A DNA stretch of 64,000 nucleotides. Source: CAXBNB01 sp040151475 (GTDB lineage: Bacteria > Bacteroidota > Bacteroidia > Cytophagales > Cyclobacteriaceae). The position numbers and the translations under genes were made by a program. This document shows positions 17,353 through 25,730 of the stretch, piece by piece (the stretch's first letter is position 1; each line of letters opens with the position of its first letter). The stretch covers positions 1-64,000 of the forward strand of contig NZ_JBDKWG010000138.1 of the NCBI RefSeq assembly GCF_040151475.1, in the 5' to 3' direction. The notes below the pieces were generated by a model. The model did no database searches. It saw only the letters and a program-made list of their open reading frames with translations, and was not told where the DNA came from.

Positions 17353-17373
17353 ACATGAACTATGTTTCATGTT
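17353..17373 (-). terminator. Hairpin after the lipoprotein gene
   Basis: On the minus strand ACATGAA-ACATAG-TTCATGT forms a seven-pair stem followed by CTTTGTG. It lies just past the stop of the 17383-17991 gene. The U tract is weak, so it may be only a modest terminator. Confidence 0.4.
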
Positions 17374-17382
17374 AAATGAAAA

Positions 17383-17991
17383 TTATTGAAGGTCCTTTTT
17401 TGCCCGTCTAAGTGTATAAGGTTTTATGAATGCTTCATTGGAAGTGGCAAATTCCTTAATAAATCGCTGAATATGATGTGTTTCATCAGTTAATATGACT
17501 CCATCTTCCGTTCTGATATGATCAATTAACCCGGGACGTTCCTCCAGTAGATCAGCAAACCACATGTAATCCGGAAATTGAATGGACAGGTTGTTTTCAT
17601 CCTTAAAAGTGATCCTTGCGAAAGAATGAGTCCTTCTGATGTGAAACTGCAAAAACAAGTTTTCAGAATTCATGAAGTTATCCGGGTAAAAATCTATGAA
17701 ATAGTCATTATCTAACTTCAAAAGATGGACTTCAAATTCCGCAAATGTGCAGGAAGAATAATCCTGTAAATTTTCGCCTTCCCAATAGGTAAGTAAATAG
17801 GAATTATTACTTCCTTTTTCGAACGTCCAGATGGACTGGACGCCATCCCATTGTCCAATCAACCGATCTTCAAAAAGCACATCTGATTGATAATAAATGG
17901 GATTAATACTTGGCAAAGCGCACCCGCTCAATAATGATAAAATCAGAATGGCAAGTACTTTCAATGTGGAGTTTTTGATGAGTGACTTCAT
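17383..17991 (-). CDS. Lipoprotein of unknown function
   Basis: The 202-residue product starts MKSLIKNSTLKVLAILILSLLSGCALP. The lipobox LSGC at about 21-24 marks signal peptidase II cleavage and lipid anchoring. The mature part is a predicted beta-rich domain with GQWDGVQSIWTFEKG, SYLLTYWEG and FEVHLLKLDNDYFIDFYP, a pattern seen in lipocalin-like or DUF-type periplasmic lipoproteins. No family is firmly recognised. It is a monocistronic minus-strand gene with an FNR-like dyad 60 bp upstream. Confidence 0.7.
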   Translation of the reverse strand: MKSLIKNSTLKVLAILILSLLSGCALPSINPIYYQSDVLFEDRLIGQWDGVQSIWTFEKGSNNSYLLTYWEGENLQDYSSCTFAEFEVHLLKLDNDYFIDFYPDNFMNSENLFLQFHIRRTHSFARITFKDENNLSIQFPDYMWFADLLEERPGLIDHIRTEDGVILTDETHHIQRFIKEFATSNEAFIKPYTLRRAKKDLQ

Positions 17992-18046
17992 GGCAATATG
18001 TTCATTGATTCATATCTCAATTTGGTCACTTATCGGCATTATAACT

Positions 18047-18060
18047 ATGATATAAATCAG
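18047..18060. promoter_or_regulatory. FNR/CRP-like operator upstream of the lipoprotein gene
   Basis: ATGAT-ATAA-ATCAG has perfect TGAT/ATCA half sites with the 4-bp spacer. The centre lies 62 bp before the lipoprotein start at 17991. A weaker look-alike, TTGAT-TCAT-ATCTC, follows at 18005-18018. Confidence 0.45.
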
Positions 18061-18082
18061 TCCAATTGGCCATATTCCTCAC

Positions 18083-18706
18083 TTATTTAGAGGCATCCAT
18101 TCTTGTAGGAGGGAGGTTTTGACGTTTACGTTCAATCATAACCCAAATCAACCCTTTTACATCAGATTTCCATTTCGGAAAAAGAATGATCAGGATAATT
18201 TCTTCGATCGTTTCCAACACGCTGAATGCCAGTACCAGATAGAACAACCATAGTTCAACTCCAAAGTAGAACACCCAGATCATGAATACTCCCTGAATTA
18301 AGGCTGATAGTTTGGCCAGGTAGGTGTGGAAGCTGCTTGGCATTCCATAGCGGATGTAGGCTGCCAGCAACTGCACAATGTAAAAGCTAAAAGCAGCAAT
18401 GATCAGTTCGATTTGGTCAATAAAGAATGTTCTTTCAAAATGAAAAACACCAACCAGACCTACAGTGAAGGCAATTGCATCACCCACACTATCAAGCTGG
18501 GCTCCACGTTGCGATACAATATTCCATCTCCTGGCTAAAAATCCATCCAGCGAATCAGTGAGAAAGCTGATGAGCAGGAAGGTTCCGAAAAGTAATCGTT
18601 CATCCAAAAATATGAATACCAGGAGTACCGGAACAGAAAGAATACGGTAAAGAGACAACCAATCAGGTATGCTTAGCTTCTTTTTTGGGGTTTTTAACCA
18701 CAACAT
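18083..18706 (-). CDS. CDP-alcohol phosphatidyltransferase family protein
   Basis: This 207-residue integral membrane enzyme would transfer a phosphatidyl group from CDP-diacylglycerol to an alcohol. The complete active-site motif D-x2-D-G-x2-A-R-x8-G-x3-D-x3-D is visible in DSLDGFLARRW, then G-AQL-D-SVG-D. Five or six transmembrane helices follow. The ATG at 18706 (MLWLKTPKKKLSIPDWLSLYR) was chosen over the TTG at 18769, because family proteins begin with the IPDWLSLYR helix. The product could be phosphatidylglycerol phosphate, cardiolipin or another phospholipid. It follows the APH-like gene. Confidence 0.85.
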   Translation of the reverse strand: MLWLKTPKKKLSIPDWLSLYRILSVPVLLVFIFLDERLLFGTFLLISFLTDSLDGFLARRWNIVSQRGAQLDSVGDAIAFTVGLVGVFHFERTFFIDQIELIIAAFSFYIVQLLAAYIRYGMPSSFHTYLAKLSALIQGVFMIWVFYFGVELWLFYLVLAFSVLETIEEIILIILFPKWKSDVKGLIWVMIERKRQNLPPTRMDASK

Positions 18707-18769
18707 AATTATGATGATTTTTGGGTCAAATCTACTTGGGAAGCAAAGCATTGACACTGACAAAAGCAA

Positions 18770-19783
18770 TCAAGGGCTATGATTTAAGTCAATCTTGTAC
18801 TTCTCCATCAAATCCAGGTATTTCATTGCTTCTTTGGCATATTCCTCCGAATCTTCTTCTGAAGCCTGCATAGCCCGTAGTACATTAACCTTTGCCCGTA
18901 CATTTGCCCGGTAAAATTTATAATAAACAAACAGTTGTTCATCTTTTGAACTGTTCATGCATGGGAATAAAGCAACATACTTTTCCATAAAAATCTCACT
19001 TAAATCCCAGCGTCCGAAGGCCTCCAGATCCATACAGAAAAAAGCTACTTCATTAAGCACATCAATCTGTCGGTAGCTGTCATTGAATTCGATGCAGTCA
19101 AAGATGATCGGGTCCTTGTAGAGAAAAATGTTTTTGGCATGCAGGTCGCCATGACCATCCCGCTTAAATCCGTTTTGGATCCGTCTTTGAATGTGATGCT
19201 TGAACTGCTCAAGGAATGAATTACTGAATGAAACTGCCTCTTTGATACGGGAAGTGTAGCGACTGTCCATGTGCTCGCTCGTCCAGTCTGTAACGTCAAG
19301 GATGTCATTGAAGATCTGTTTGGATTGACCCAGGTCAAATGGTCTGGTTTTAACGTTCGCCGTTTTATGGAAATCGGAAATCTTTTGAGCTAGTTTGTTG
19401 ATATGAGAAGCTTTGATCCGATTGCTTCGAATCATTTCATCCATCTTTTTGGGGGCTTGCAGCCTTTTCATCCGGACGGCATAGTCGATGATCTGACCTT
19501 CAATTTCCCCCAGAAAAAATCCGTCCTTGTACCTGATGGAGATCACATCCAGGTAGATGTTAGTCAGACGTCTGTTTAGGTACAGTTCTCTTTCACAATA
19601 GAACTTACGCTTTTCCAACGTGGAAAAGTCCAGGAACGGGTATTTGATCGGTTTCTTGATCTTGAAGGCCAGATTTCTGGTTAGGATCACCCAGGAAATG
19701 TGCGTCTCAATGAGCTTACCTTTTATCGGCGCTCCGTCATATCTTCCTGATTTCAGGAGCTCGCTTACCTGTTCAGCTTCCAT
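18770..19783 (-). CDS. Aminoglycoside phosphotransferase-like kinase (APH fold)
   Basis: The 337-residue protein has the APH kinase core. KIKKPIKYPFLDFSTLEKRKFYCERELYLNRRL carries the ATP-binding Lys and helix-C Glu, HGDLHAKNIFLY is the catalytic loop (D and N), and IIFDCIEFN is the DFG-like metal-binding Asp. In many proteobacteria this domain is fused N-terminally to a P-loop kinase domain in one protein of about 520 residues. Here the P-loop partner is the separate upstream gene at 19765, overlapping by 19 bp. The substrate is unknown, and antibiotic resistance should not be assumed. Confidence 0.82.
   Translation of the reverse strand: MEAEQVSELLKSGRYDGAPIKGKLIETHISWVILTRNLAFKIKKPIKYPFLDFSTLEKRKFYCERELYLNRRLTNIYLDVISIRYKDGFFLGEIEGQIIDYAVRMKRLQAPKKMDEMIRSNRIKASHINKLAQKISDFHKTANVKTRPFDLGQSKQIFNDILDVTDWTSEHMDSRYTSRIKEAVSFSNSFLEQFKHHIQRRIQNGFKRDGHGDLHAKNIFLYKDPIIFDCIEFNDSYRQIDVLNEVAFFCMDLEAFGRWDLSEIFMEKYVALFPCMNSSKDEQLFVYYKFYRANVRAKVNVLRAMQASEEDSEEYAKEAMKYLDLMEKYKIDLNHSP
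18779..18792. promoter_or_regulatory. FNR/CRP-like operator upstream of the phosphatidyltransferase gene
   Basis: On the minus strand TTGAC-TTAA-ATCAT overlaps the last codons of the APH-like gene. Its centre is 79.5 bp before the phosphatidyltransferase ATG at 18706. A -41.5 spacing gives a start site near 18744, just past TGCTTTG, which resembles TAnnTTTG. Confidence 0.42.
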
Positions 19784-20277
19784 TGCTTTTCTCGAATATG
19801 ATCTAGTGCCTTTTTCAACATCTCATCAATGTTGTCCTGAGTCGATTGCAGTATCAGATGATCCTGCTTCAATGGCTCAAATGATGCTTTCACTTTTAGG
19901 TAAGTCGAATAGTCTGCTTCACTATATTCCCTCTTCTTGCTCAGCCGTTCCCTGATGATCGCTTCATCGGCCTGCACCTCAATGAAGTGGATCGCCTGCT
20001 GGTAAACTTTGGCTGATTCGATGAACATTTTGCGAATACCTTCTTTGTAAAAAGTAGCGTCTAGTACAATGCTTTCCCCTTTCGTCATTGCCTTTTCCAT
20101 TTCCTTAACCATCTCCTCGTATACCTTCTCTTTTTCCTCTTCCGAATAGCTCCGTACCGGAAACATCCTGAGACGAAGTTCATCGCTATTTATATACTTT
20201 CCCTCTAACTTTTCTGCCAATCTGGAGGCGAAAAAACTTTTTCCTGATCCCGGTAATCCAAAAACGATAACAATCAT
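19765..20277 (-). CDS. P-loop kinase-like ATPase (AAA_33/zeta-like)
   Basis: This 170-residue P-loop protein starts MIVIVFGLPGSGKSFFASRLAEKL, with Walker A at about 6-13. It continues NSDELRLRMFP, VLDATFYKEGIRKMF (the Walker B-like Asp) and the LID region RERLSKKREYSEADYSTY. It resembles gluconate-kinase/zeta-toxin-like small-molecule kinases. The ATG at 20277 forms an ATGA overlap with the end of the Ca2+ ATPase gene, favouring it over the start four codons upstream. It is coupled to the APH-like gene downstream, so the two products probably act together. Confidence 0.82.
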   Translation of the reverse strand: MIVIVFGLPGSGKSFFASRLAEKLEGKYINSDELRLRMFPVRSYSEEEKEKVYEEMVKEMEKAMTKGESIVLDATFYKEGIRKMFIESAKVYQQAIHFIEVQADEAIIRERLSKKREYSEADYSTYLKVKASFEPLKQDHLILQSTQDNIDEMLKKALDHIREKQWKLNR

Positions 20278-22958
20278 TTTGTACTCCATTTTTTTATGAA
20301 TTTATAAAATTCACCGACCCATAGCACTGACGAAGAAAGGGCAAACAAAATGATGAAATCAAGTATTCTCAGCGATTGAAAATGGAAAATGGAGGCTAAA
20401 CCCGGCACTTCGGTGACCATTATTAAAAGGATAACAGAAAGCCCTACCGCCAGATTAATATACCTGTTTGAGAACATCCCAATTGCAAATATGGACCGAT
20501 CTATGGAACGCAGGTTGAAGACATTGAAGAGCTGTGTAAAAGCCATAATAGAAAACACACCGGTACGGGCAATTTCTACTCCCTCGTCCAGGTAGTAATA
20601 AAAGGTGGCGAGCGACAACCCGGCCATGATCACTACATTGATGACAAGGAAGGGCAAAACGGATCTGTTCAGAATGTTTTCATTTCGTTTCAAAGGTGTT
20701 GATTGCATAATTTTCCCGTGTCCGGGCTCTGTGGCCAGGGCCATATCTGTTACCCCATCGGTGACAAGGTTGAGCCAGAGTATTTGAGTAGCCAGGAGTG
20801 GGAGGGGCAGGCCTAAAGCAATTGCCAGTACTAAGGTGACACTTTCCGCTATGTTGGTGGTGACCAGGAAGAAGCTCGTTTGTCGGGAATTAGTGAAAAC
20901 GATCCGGCCTTCTTCCACCGCATTTACAATGGTGGCAAAATTGTCGTCTGAAAGGACCACATCTGAACTGTCCCTTGCAACATCCGTCCCCATGATCCCC
21001 ATGGAAACTCCCACATCTGCTTGCTTCAGCGCAGGCGCATCATTTACGCCATCACCGGTCATGGCGATGAGGTGACCCATTGCCTGGAGCCGTCCGGCAA
21101 TTCTCAGCTTCATTCGGGGCGTGAGACGAGCGAAAACAGAAATATTGTTGATCGCATCATCAAACTCATCTTCATCCAGGTTTAACAGTTGCTGCTCGGT
21201 CAGCGCTTTTACCGCGTCTTGATTTTTTTCTTCAATGATTCCTGTTGATTTGGCAATAGCCACGGCCGTATTGATATGATCGCCGGTAACCATAATCACA
21301 CGTATACCAGCTTCTTTGCATTTGTGTACGGCCTCACGGGCATCCGGGCGTGGTGGATCAAGCATTCCTACAAGTCCCAAAAAGACCAATTGATTAATCT
21401 GATCCGGATCAATTTTTTTGGTATTTTGTTGTCGGTGCGCCAGGGCAATTACCCGCATCGCGCTATCAGACCATTCCGCTATTTTGGCCTGTATTTCTTC
21501 TATTTCATCTTCCGTAATCGGTTGCTCGCCTTCAGGCATTAATATCGATTCGGATCTTGATAATACTACTTCCGGCGCTCCGACCACATACAGCTCCGGG
21601 TTATTCCCCTCATCCACCAGGGTAGCTCTTAGCTTATCCTTAGAATCGAATGGCAGGTCGTCCAGCTTGAATTGCCTGAACTTTTCAGGTCGCATACCGC
21701 CCTTTTTAGCCAAAACCAACAAGGCTCCTTCCGTAGGGTCGCCTACCAGCTCATGTGTGTCGGTTTTATGATTGTGGGTGATCTCCGAATTATTTGAAAG
21801 TGCGGCGACCTTCAGCAGTTGTTGAAGTTGAGCATCTGTTTCGGAATCTATGATCCTCTCTTGTCGGTGGAAGTTTCCTGCGGGAAACCACCCTTCACCG
21901 GTGACCATCAGATCAGGTTTGCCAGGGGTATATACCTTTCTTACGGTGAGGGAATTTTGGGTAAGCGTTCCTGTTTTGTCGGTGAGTATGGCAGTCACGG
22001 ACCCAAGGGTTTCCGTAGCGGTAAACTCCCGGATGATGGCTTTTTTCTTAGCCATCCGGTTAGCACCGATAGCCAGTACAATGGAGATCACAGCAGGCAA
22101 CCCCTCGGGAATAGCTGCTACCAACGCGGCGATAGATACAAGGAGGATTTCCCTGATTTCAAAGTCCCGGATGAAGTAGCCTACCAACAAAAGTGTGACC
22201 GCACTTACTACGGCAATAATGGCCATTTGCCGGGCCAGTATGTCGGTCTTTTTCATGAAATTGGACCGACTCGTTTTAATCTCACCCAGGCTTTGCGAAA
22301 TGTCACCGATCGCAGTGTGTATTCCCGTATCGGTTACCAATGCTTTGCCATAGCCGCCCACCACGAAGGTGCCCTTGAAAGCCATATTTTCCTGATCGAT
22401 CAGTGGGGTGTTTTCAGGAAATGGTTCAGTCGATTTGGAAACAGGCAGGGACTCTCCGGTGAGTGCTGCTTCCACTACTCTCAGGTTGTTGGAATGAAAC
22501 ACACGGGCATCTGCCGGGATGCTGTCGCCTTCTTCCAGCACGATCACATCGCCTGGCACCAATTGGGAGGTGGGTACTGTGAGCAAATGACCACCCCGAA
22601 TTACTTTGGCCACTTTTACGATCATTTTTCGCAGTGAGGCGATTGCTTTTTCGGCTCGTAGTTCATGAAAGAACCCAATGGCTGCATTCACAACAATCAC
22701 GGCGAGGATTACCCAGGTATCTATCATTTCTCCTGCTTGCCATGAGATAATGGCTGCCAGAATAAGAACAATAACCAGCCAGCTTCGAAATTGCTTGAGT
22801 ATCAACAGCCAGAGCGATGCGGTTTTTGTTTCGGGTAGTTCATTCGGCCCATAGATTGCCAGTCGCTTGTTTGCCTCTGTTTCATTCAGCCCCAATTGAT
22901 TACTATCCAATTTGGTAAATGCTTGATCGATATTCAATGAATATGCCTTGGTGATCAT
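20274..22958 (-). CDS. P-type ATPase, Ca2+-transporting type (P2A/PMCA-like)
   Basis: This 894-residue cation pump has the phosphorylated D327 in DKTGTLTQN, the actuator TGES loop in EAALTGESLPVS, the TM4 motif AIPEGLPAVI, the nucleotide-binding KGG-like KLDDLPFDSKDK, and the hinge MTGDGVNDAPALKQADVG. The N-terminal cation-ATPase domain and six C-terminal helices complete the P2 architecture. The TM4 PEGL and TM6 NLVTDG features point to Ca2+ export rather than heavy metals. It starts by ATGA overlap with the Na+/Ca2+ exchanger gene, making a Ca2+ efflux pair. Confidence 0.92.
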   Translation of the reverse strand: MITKAYSLNIDQAFTKLDSNQLGLNETEANKRLAIYGPNELPETKTASLWLLILKQFRSWLVIVLILAAIISWQAGEMIDTWVILAVIVVNAAIGFFHELRAEKAIASLRKMIVKVAKVIRGGHLLTVPTSQLVPGDVIVLEEGDSIPADARVFHSNNLRVVEAALTGESLPVSKSTEPFPENTPLIDQENMAFKGTFVVGGYGKALVTDTGIHTAIGDISQSLGEIKTSRSNFMKKTDILARQMAIIAVVSAVTLLLVGYFIRDFEIREILLVSIAALVAAIPEGLPAVISIVLAIGANRMAKKKAIIREFTATETLGSVTAILTDKTGTLTQNSLTVRKVYTPGKPDLMVTGEGWFPAGNFHRQERIIDSETDAQLQQLLKVAALSNNSEITHNHKTDTHELVGDPTEGALLVLAKKGGMRPEKFRQFKLDDLPFDSKDKLRATLVDEGNNPELYVVGAPEVVLSRSESILMPEGEQPITEDEIEEIQAKIAEWSDSAMRVIALAHRQQNTKKIDPDQINQLVFLGLVGMLDPPRPDAREAVHKCKEAGIRVIMVTGDHINTAVAIAKSTGIIEEKNQDAVKALTEQQLLNLDEDEFDDAINNISVFARLTPRMKLRIAGRLQAMGHLIAMTGDGVNDAPALKQADVGVSMGIMGTDVARDSSDVVLSDDNFATIVNAVEEGRIVFTNSRQTSFFLVTTNIAESVTLVLAIALGLPLPLLATQILWLNLVTDGVTDMALATEPGHGKIMQSTPLKRNENILNRSVLPFLVINVVIMAGLSLATFYYYLDEGVEIARTGVFSIMAFTQLFNVFNLRSIDRSIFAIGMFSNRYINLAVGLSVILLIMVTEVPGLASIFHFQSLRILDFIILFALSSSVLWVGEFYKFIKKWSTK

Positions 22959-23908
22959 ACTGTAATGAGTTTAAAAATAAATAATATATAGAACAGCAAG
23001 AACAAGGCGCCTTCCCATGCAGTGATGACCTTGTCTCTCGTCAGCATATAAAACAGAAAGGTGGCGATGAGCATCACCGGCATGATTAGGGTTATGATCA
23101 CATCAGGCACGACTATCACTCCGAAAAGCGATGAAAATCCAATAACCCAAAAGGAATTGAAAATGGAAGAACCCATAATATTGCCGAGAGCATAATCGCT
23201 TTTTCCTTTTTTGACTGCATCCAGGCTCACTACCAACTCTGGAATGGAAGTGCCCAGGGCAAGTACACCAGCAGCAACGATGGACGTGCCCACATCATAG
23301 TAGTCTGAAGTGAATACCACCGCATTGATCACAATGTGGGCAGCTATATATATAAGGATACTGCTAAACAGGAACTGTAGATAATCTTTGTAAGTCGATC
23401 TTTGTCCGGGTTCTGGTTCTTTTCGCAGGAGACGTGTTCGTTTGGTGCTGGTAATGAGGTAATGAAAATAAATACCGAAACCCGCAAGGCACAAAATTCC
23501 TTCCAGTGAACTGATTTTATTATCGATAAAAGCAAGGGAAATGAAAAGGGCAGAACCGATCAGGAATTGGAGATCGACCATGATAAATTCCGAAAACAGG
23601 TGAATGGGTTTTTGATGAACAATGGCCACAATCCCGATGATCAGGAATATGTTGGTAATGTTTGAGCCCGCCACATTGCCGGGAACGATCTCGGAGACGC
23701 CTTGTGCGACAGCCACTGCAGATGTAATCAATTCTGGTAGGGAAGTACCGACTGCAGTAATCAATACACCAATAATAAACGGTGACATGCCGAACGATAA
23801 GCCGATCTTTTCTGCGGCTTTATTAAAATAATCTGCTGCTTTGACCAGAACAAACAGTCCAAGGAAAAGGATTAGAATCCATAAATATATGTTGTTGATA
23901 TCAGGCAT
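22955..23908 (-). CDS. Calcium/sodium antiporter (CaCA family)
   Basis: This 317-residue inner-membrane exchanger has about ten transmembrane helices and the two inverted alpha repeats. GTSLPELITSAVAVAQG occurs at about 54-70 and GTSIPELVVSLDAVKKG at about 215-231. It has the YrbG/K+-dependent Na+/Ca2+ exchanger length. It is the first gene of a coupled minus-strand operon (exchanger, Ca2+ ATPase, P-loop kinase, APH-like, phosphatidyltransferase), whose intergenic region to the mla genes holds two FNR-like dyads. Confidence 0.92.
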   Translation of the reverse strand: MPDINNIYLWILILFLGLFVLVKAADYFNKAAEKIGLSFGMSPFIIGVLITAVGTSLPELITSAVAVAQGVSEIVPGNVAGSNITNIFLIIGIVAIVHQKPIHLFSEFIMVDLQFLIGSALFISLAFIDNKISSLEGILCLAGFGIYFHYLITSTKRTRLLRKEPEPGQRSTYKDYLQFLFSSILIYIAAHIVINAVVFTSDYYDVGTSIVAAGVLALGTSIPELVVSLDAVKKGKSDYALGNIMGSSIFNSFWVIGFSSLFGVIVVPDVIITLIMPVMLIATFLFYMLTRDKVITAWEGALFLLFYILFIFKLITV

Positions 23909-24068
23909 ATTAGTAATTCCAATTTTGATACCTGATGGATATATTTCGCTGGAAAAGACAACCTATAGATTCTGTTTGTATGATGACCATGATCTCATAG
24001 CTTTTGAATTTGAGTTGAAAGGTATTTCTCAAATAATGCTTAAAGAAGGATATTGATCAATGAGAGAT

Positions 24069-24082
24069 ATGATTGAAATCAT
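24069..24082. promoter_or_regulatory. FNR/CRP-like operator, proximal to the exchanger side
   Basis: ATGAT-TGAA-ATCAT is a perfect five-base dyad with a 4-bp spacer. It lies in the 283-bp divergent region between the exchanger and mlaE, 38 bp from the second dyad at 24107, so the two could serve the two directions. Confidence 0.5.
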
Positions 24083-24106
24083 GTGCTCTGATTAAGACAA
24101 ACCTGT

Positions 24107-24120
24107 TTGACGAAAGTCAT
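24107..24120. promoter_or_regulatory. FNR/CRP-like operator upstream of the mla operon
   Basis: TTGAC-GAAA-GTCAT has perfect TGAC/GTCA half sites. The centre is 78.5 bp before the mlaE ATG at 24192. A -41.5 geometry puts the start site near 24155, leaving a leader of about 37 nt. Confidence 0.5.
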
Positions 24121-24191
24121 CAGACACCCTGACTTCTATCACTAATCAGAGAAAACTTATCTTATAATTTCACGGTGTGGAATCTCGAAGT

Positions 24192-24953
24192 ATGTCCAAA
24201 ATATATCAATTTCTATCAGAAACAACCGATGTTAGCCGATTCGCAATTCGCTTTTTCAAGGATGGACTGAAGCCACCGTTTGAGACGGAGGAAATTATCA
24301 AGCAATCCTTTGTTATTGGCTATAAGTCATTGCCTTTGGTAGGGATTACCTCTTTCATTATGGGGTTAGTTTTGACTATTCAATCCCGGCCAACGCTGGT
24401 TGAATTCGGAGCTGAATCCTGGCTGCCCAGCATGGTTGCTATTTCTATCATTCGGGAAATAGGTCCGGTGATAACTGCATTGATTTGTGCAGGAAAAATC
24501 GGTTCAAGCATTGGTGCGGAATTGGGTTCGATGAAGGTCACCGAACAAATTGATGCCATGGAGGTTTCGGGCACTAATCCATTCAAATTTCTTGTCGCAA
24601 CCAGAATTATAGCTACTACATTAATGCTGCCGCTATTGGTCATCCTGTCAGATGCTATAGGGATATTCGGATCATACCTGGCTGTTAATATCAAGGACAC
24701 CGTGAGCTTCACTTTATTCTTCAATCAGGTCTTCGATTCGCTTTCATTTAGTGACGTTATCCCGGCTATCATTAAAACCTTCTTTTTTGGTTTTGCAATA
24801 GGGCTCATTGGTTGTTATAAAGGGTATCACTCTGATAAAGGAACGCAGGGCGTAGGACGATCCGCTAATTCAGCAGTTGTTGTAGCTTCCTTGCTGGTTT
24901 TTGTTCTTGATTTGATTGCCGTTCAAATAGCAGACTTATTTTATGAATTATAA
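24192..24953 (+). CDS. mlaE: MlaE-type ABC transporter permease
   Basis: This 253-residue integral membrane permease of the MlaE/TTG2B family moves phospholipids between the inner membrane and MCE carriers. VGITSFIMGLVLTIQSRPTLVEFGAESWLPSMVAISIIREIGPVITALICAGKIGSSIGAELGSMKVTEQIDAMEVSG is split over the diagnostic REIGPVxTALxxAG and GSxIxAELGxMxVTEQIDA motifs. The ATG at 24192 was preferred to a GTG five codons upstream. It overlaps the ATPase gene by 11 bp. No MlaB or MlaC homologue is adjacent, as is usual in Bacteroidota. Confidence 0.93.
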   Translation: MSKIYQFLSETTDVSRFAIRFFKDGLKPPFETEEIIKQSFVIGYKSLPLVGITSFIMGLVLTIQSRPTLVEFGAESWLPSMVAISIIREIGPVITALICAGKIGSSIGAELGSMKVTEQIDAMEVSGTNPFKFLVATRIIATTLMLPLLVILSDAIGIFGSYLAVNIKDTVSFTLFFNQVFDSLSFSDVIPAIIKTFFFGFAIGLIGCYKGYHSDKGTQGVGRSANSAVVVASLLVFVLDLIAVQIADLFYEL

Positions 24954-25728
24954 GGAAACCGATATTGAAACTGCAACTCAGGAAAATGCTGATGGATGGC
25001 AAGTTCCGGCTGTTGAGATCATTGACCTTAAAAAGTCATTCGGGAATAATCACGTACTGAAAGGATTTAACCTTTCCATTAAGCAAGGTGAAAATGTAGC
25101 GGTACTCGGCAAATCCGGAAGTGGCAAATCCGTACTCATCAAATGCATTGTAGGTTTGATTAAACCTGATTCGGGTCAAATCAAGGTTTTTGGCAGGGAT
25201 GTGGTCAACCTGAATCGGCAGGAACTGGATGAGGTGAGAAGCAAGATCGGATTTCTTTTCCAAAGCAATGCATTGTATGATTCGCTGACCGTAAGAGAAA
25301 ATCTTGAGTTTCCGATGAGACGGTTGAGAATCAAAAAAACCAAAGCAGAAGTAGATCAGATGGTGCATGAAGCTTTAACAAGCGTTGGTTTACCCGATGT
25401 GCAGGAGCTTATGCCAGCATCACTGTCGGGAGGCATGAAGAAGCGAGTGGGAGTTGCACGCACACTAATTCTGCAGCCTGATATCATATTATATGATGAG
25501 CCGACCTCCGGTTTAGACCCCATTACAAGCAGGGAAATAGCAAATTTGATGAACGATGTGCATCGGAAATACAAAACATCTTCCATTATCATTTCGCACG
25601 ACATGAGCTGCATTAAGCGTACTGCTCAGCGAATCGTTTTGTTAAATGATGGAATTGATTACCTGCATGGAAACTATGAGGAATTGAAAAACTCAACAGA
25701 TGAAATAGTAAATTCATTCTTTTTATAG
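24943..25728 (+). CDS. mlaF: MlaF-type ABC transporter ATPase
   Basis: The 261-residue nucleotide-binding subunit has Walker A GKSGSGKSVLI, the Q-loop FLFQSNALYDSLTV, signature LSGGMKKRVGVART, Walker B IILYDEPTSGLDP and the switch His in IIISHDM. The extended signature GGMKKRV is diagnostic of MlaF and not of other importers. It powers lipid movement through MlaE. It starts inside the end of mlaE and is followed 3 bp later by mlaD. Confidence 0.93.
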   Translation: MNYKETDIETATQENADGWQVPAVEIIDLKKSFGNNHVLKGFNLSIKQGENVAVLGKSGSGKSVLIKCIVGLIKPDSGQIKVFGRDVVNLNRQELDEVRSKIGFLFQSNALYDSLTVRENLEFPMRRLRIKKTKAEVDQMVHEALTSVGLPDVQELMPASLSGGMKKRVGVARTLILQPDIILYDEPTSGLDPITSREIANLMNDVHRKYKTSSIIISHDMSCIKRTAQRIVLLNDGIDYLHGNYEELKNSTDEIVNSFFL

Positions 25729-25730
25729 AC

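Noticed and set aside
18770..19783. Aminoglycoside resistance gene
   Set aside because: The APH fold is present, but the gene belongs to the paired APH/P-loop kinase group in a stress operon. Nothing indicates drug modification.
24052..24061. ATTGATCAAT as another FNR-like operator
   Set aside because: It is palindromic but has no 4-bp spacer between TTGAT and ATCAA, so it does not fit the other eight sites.
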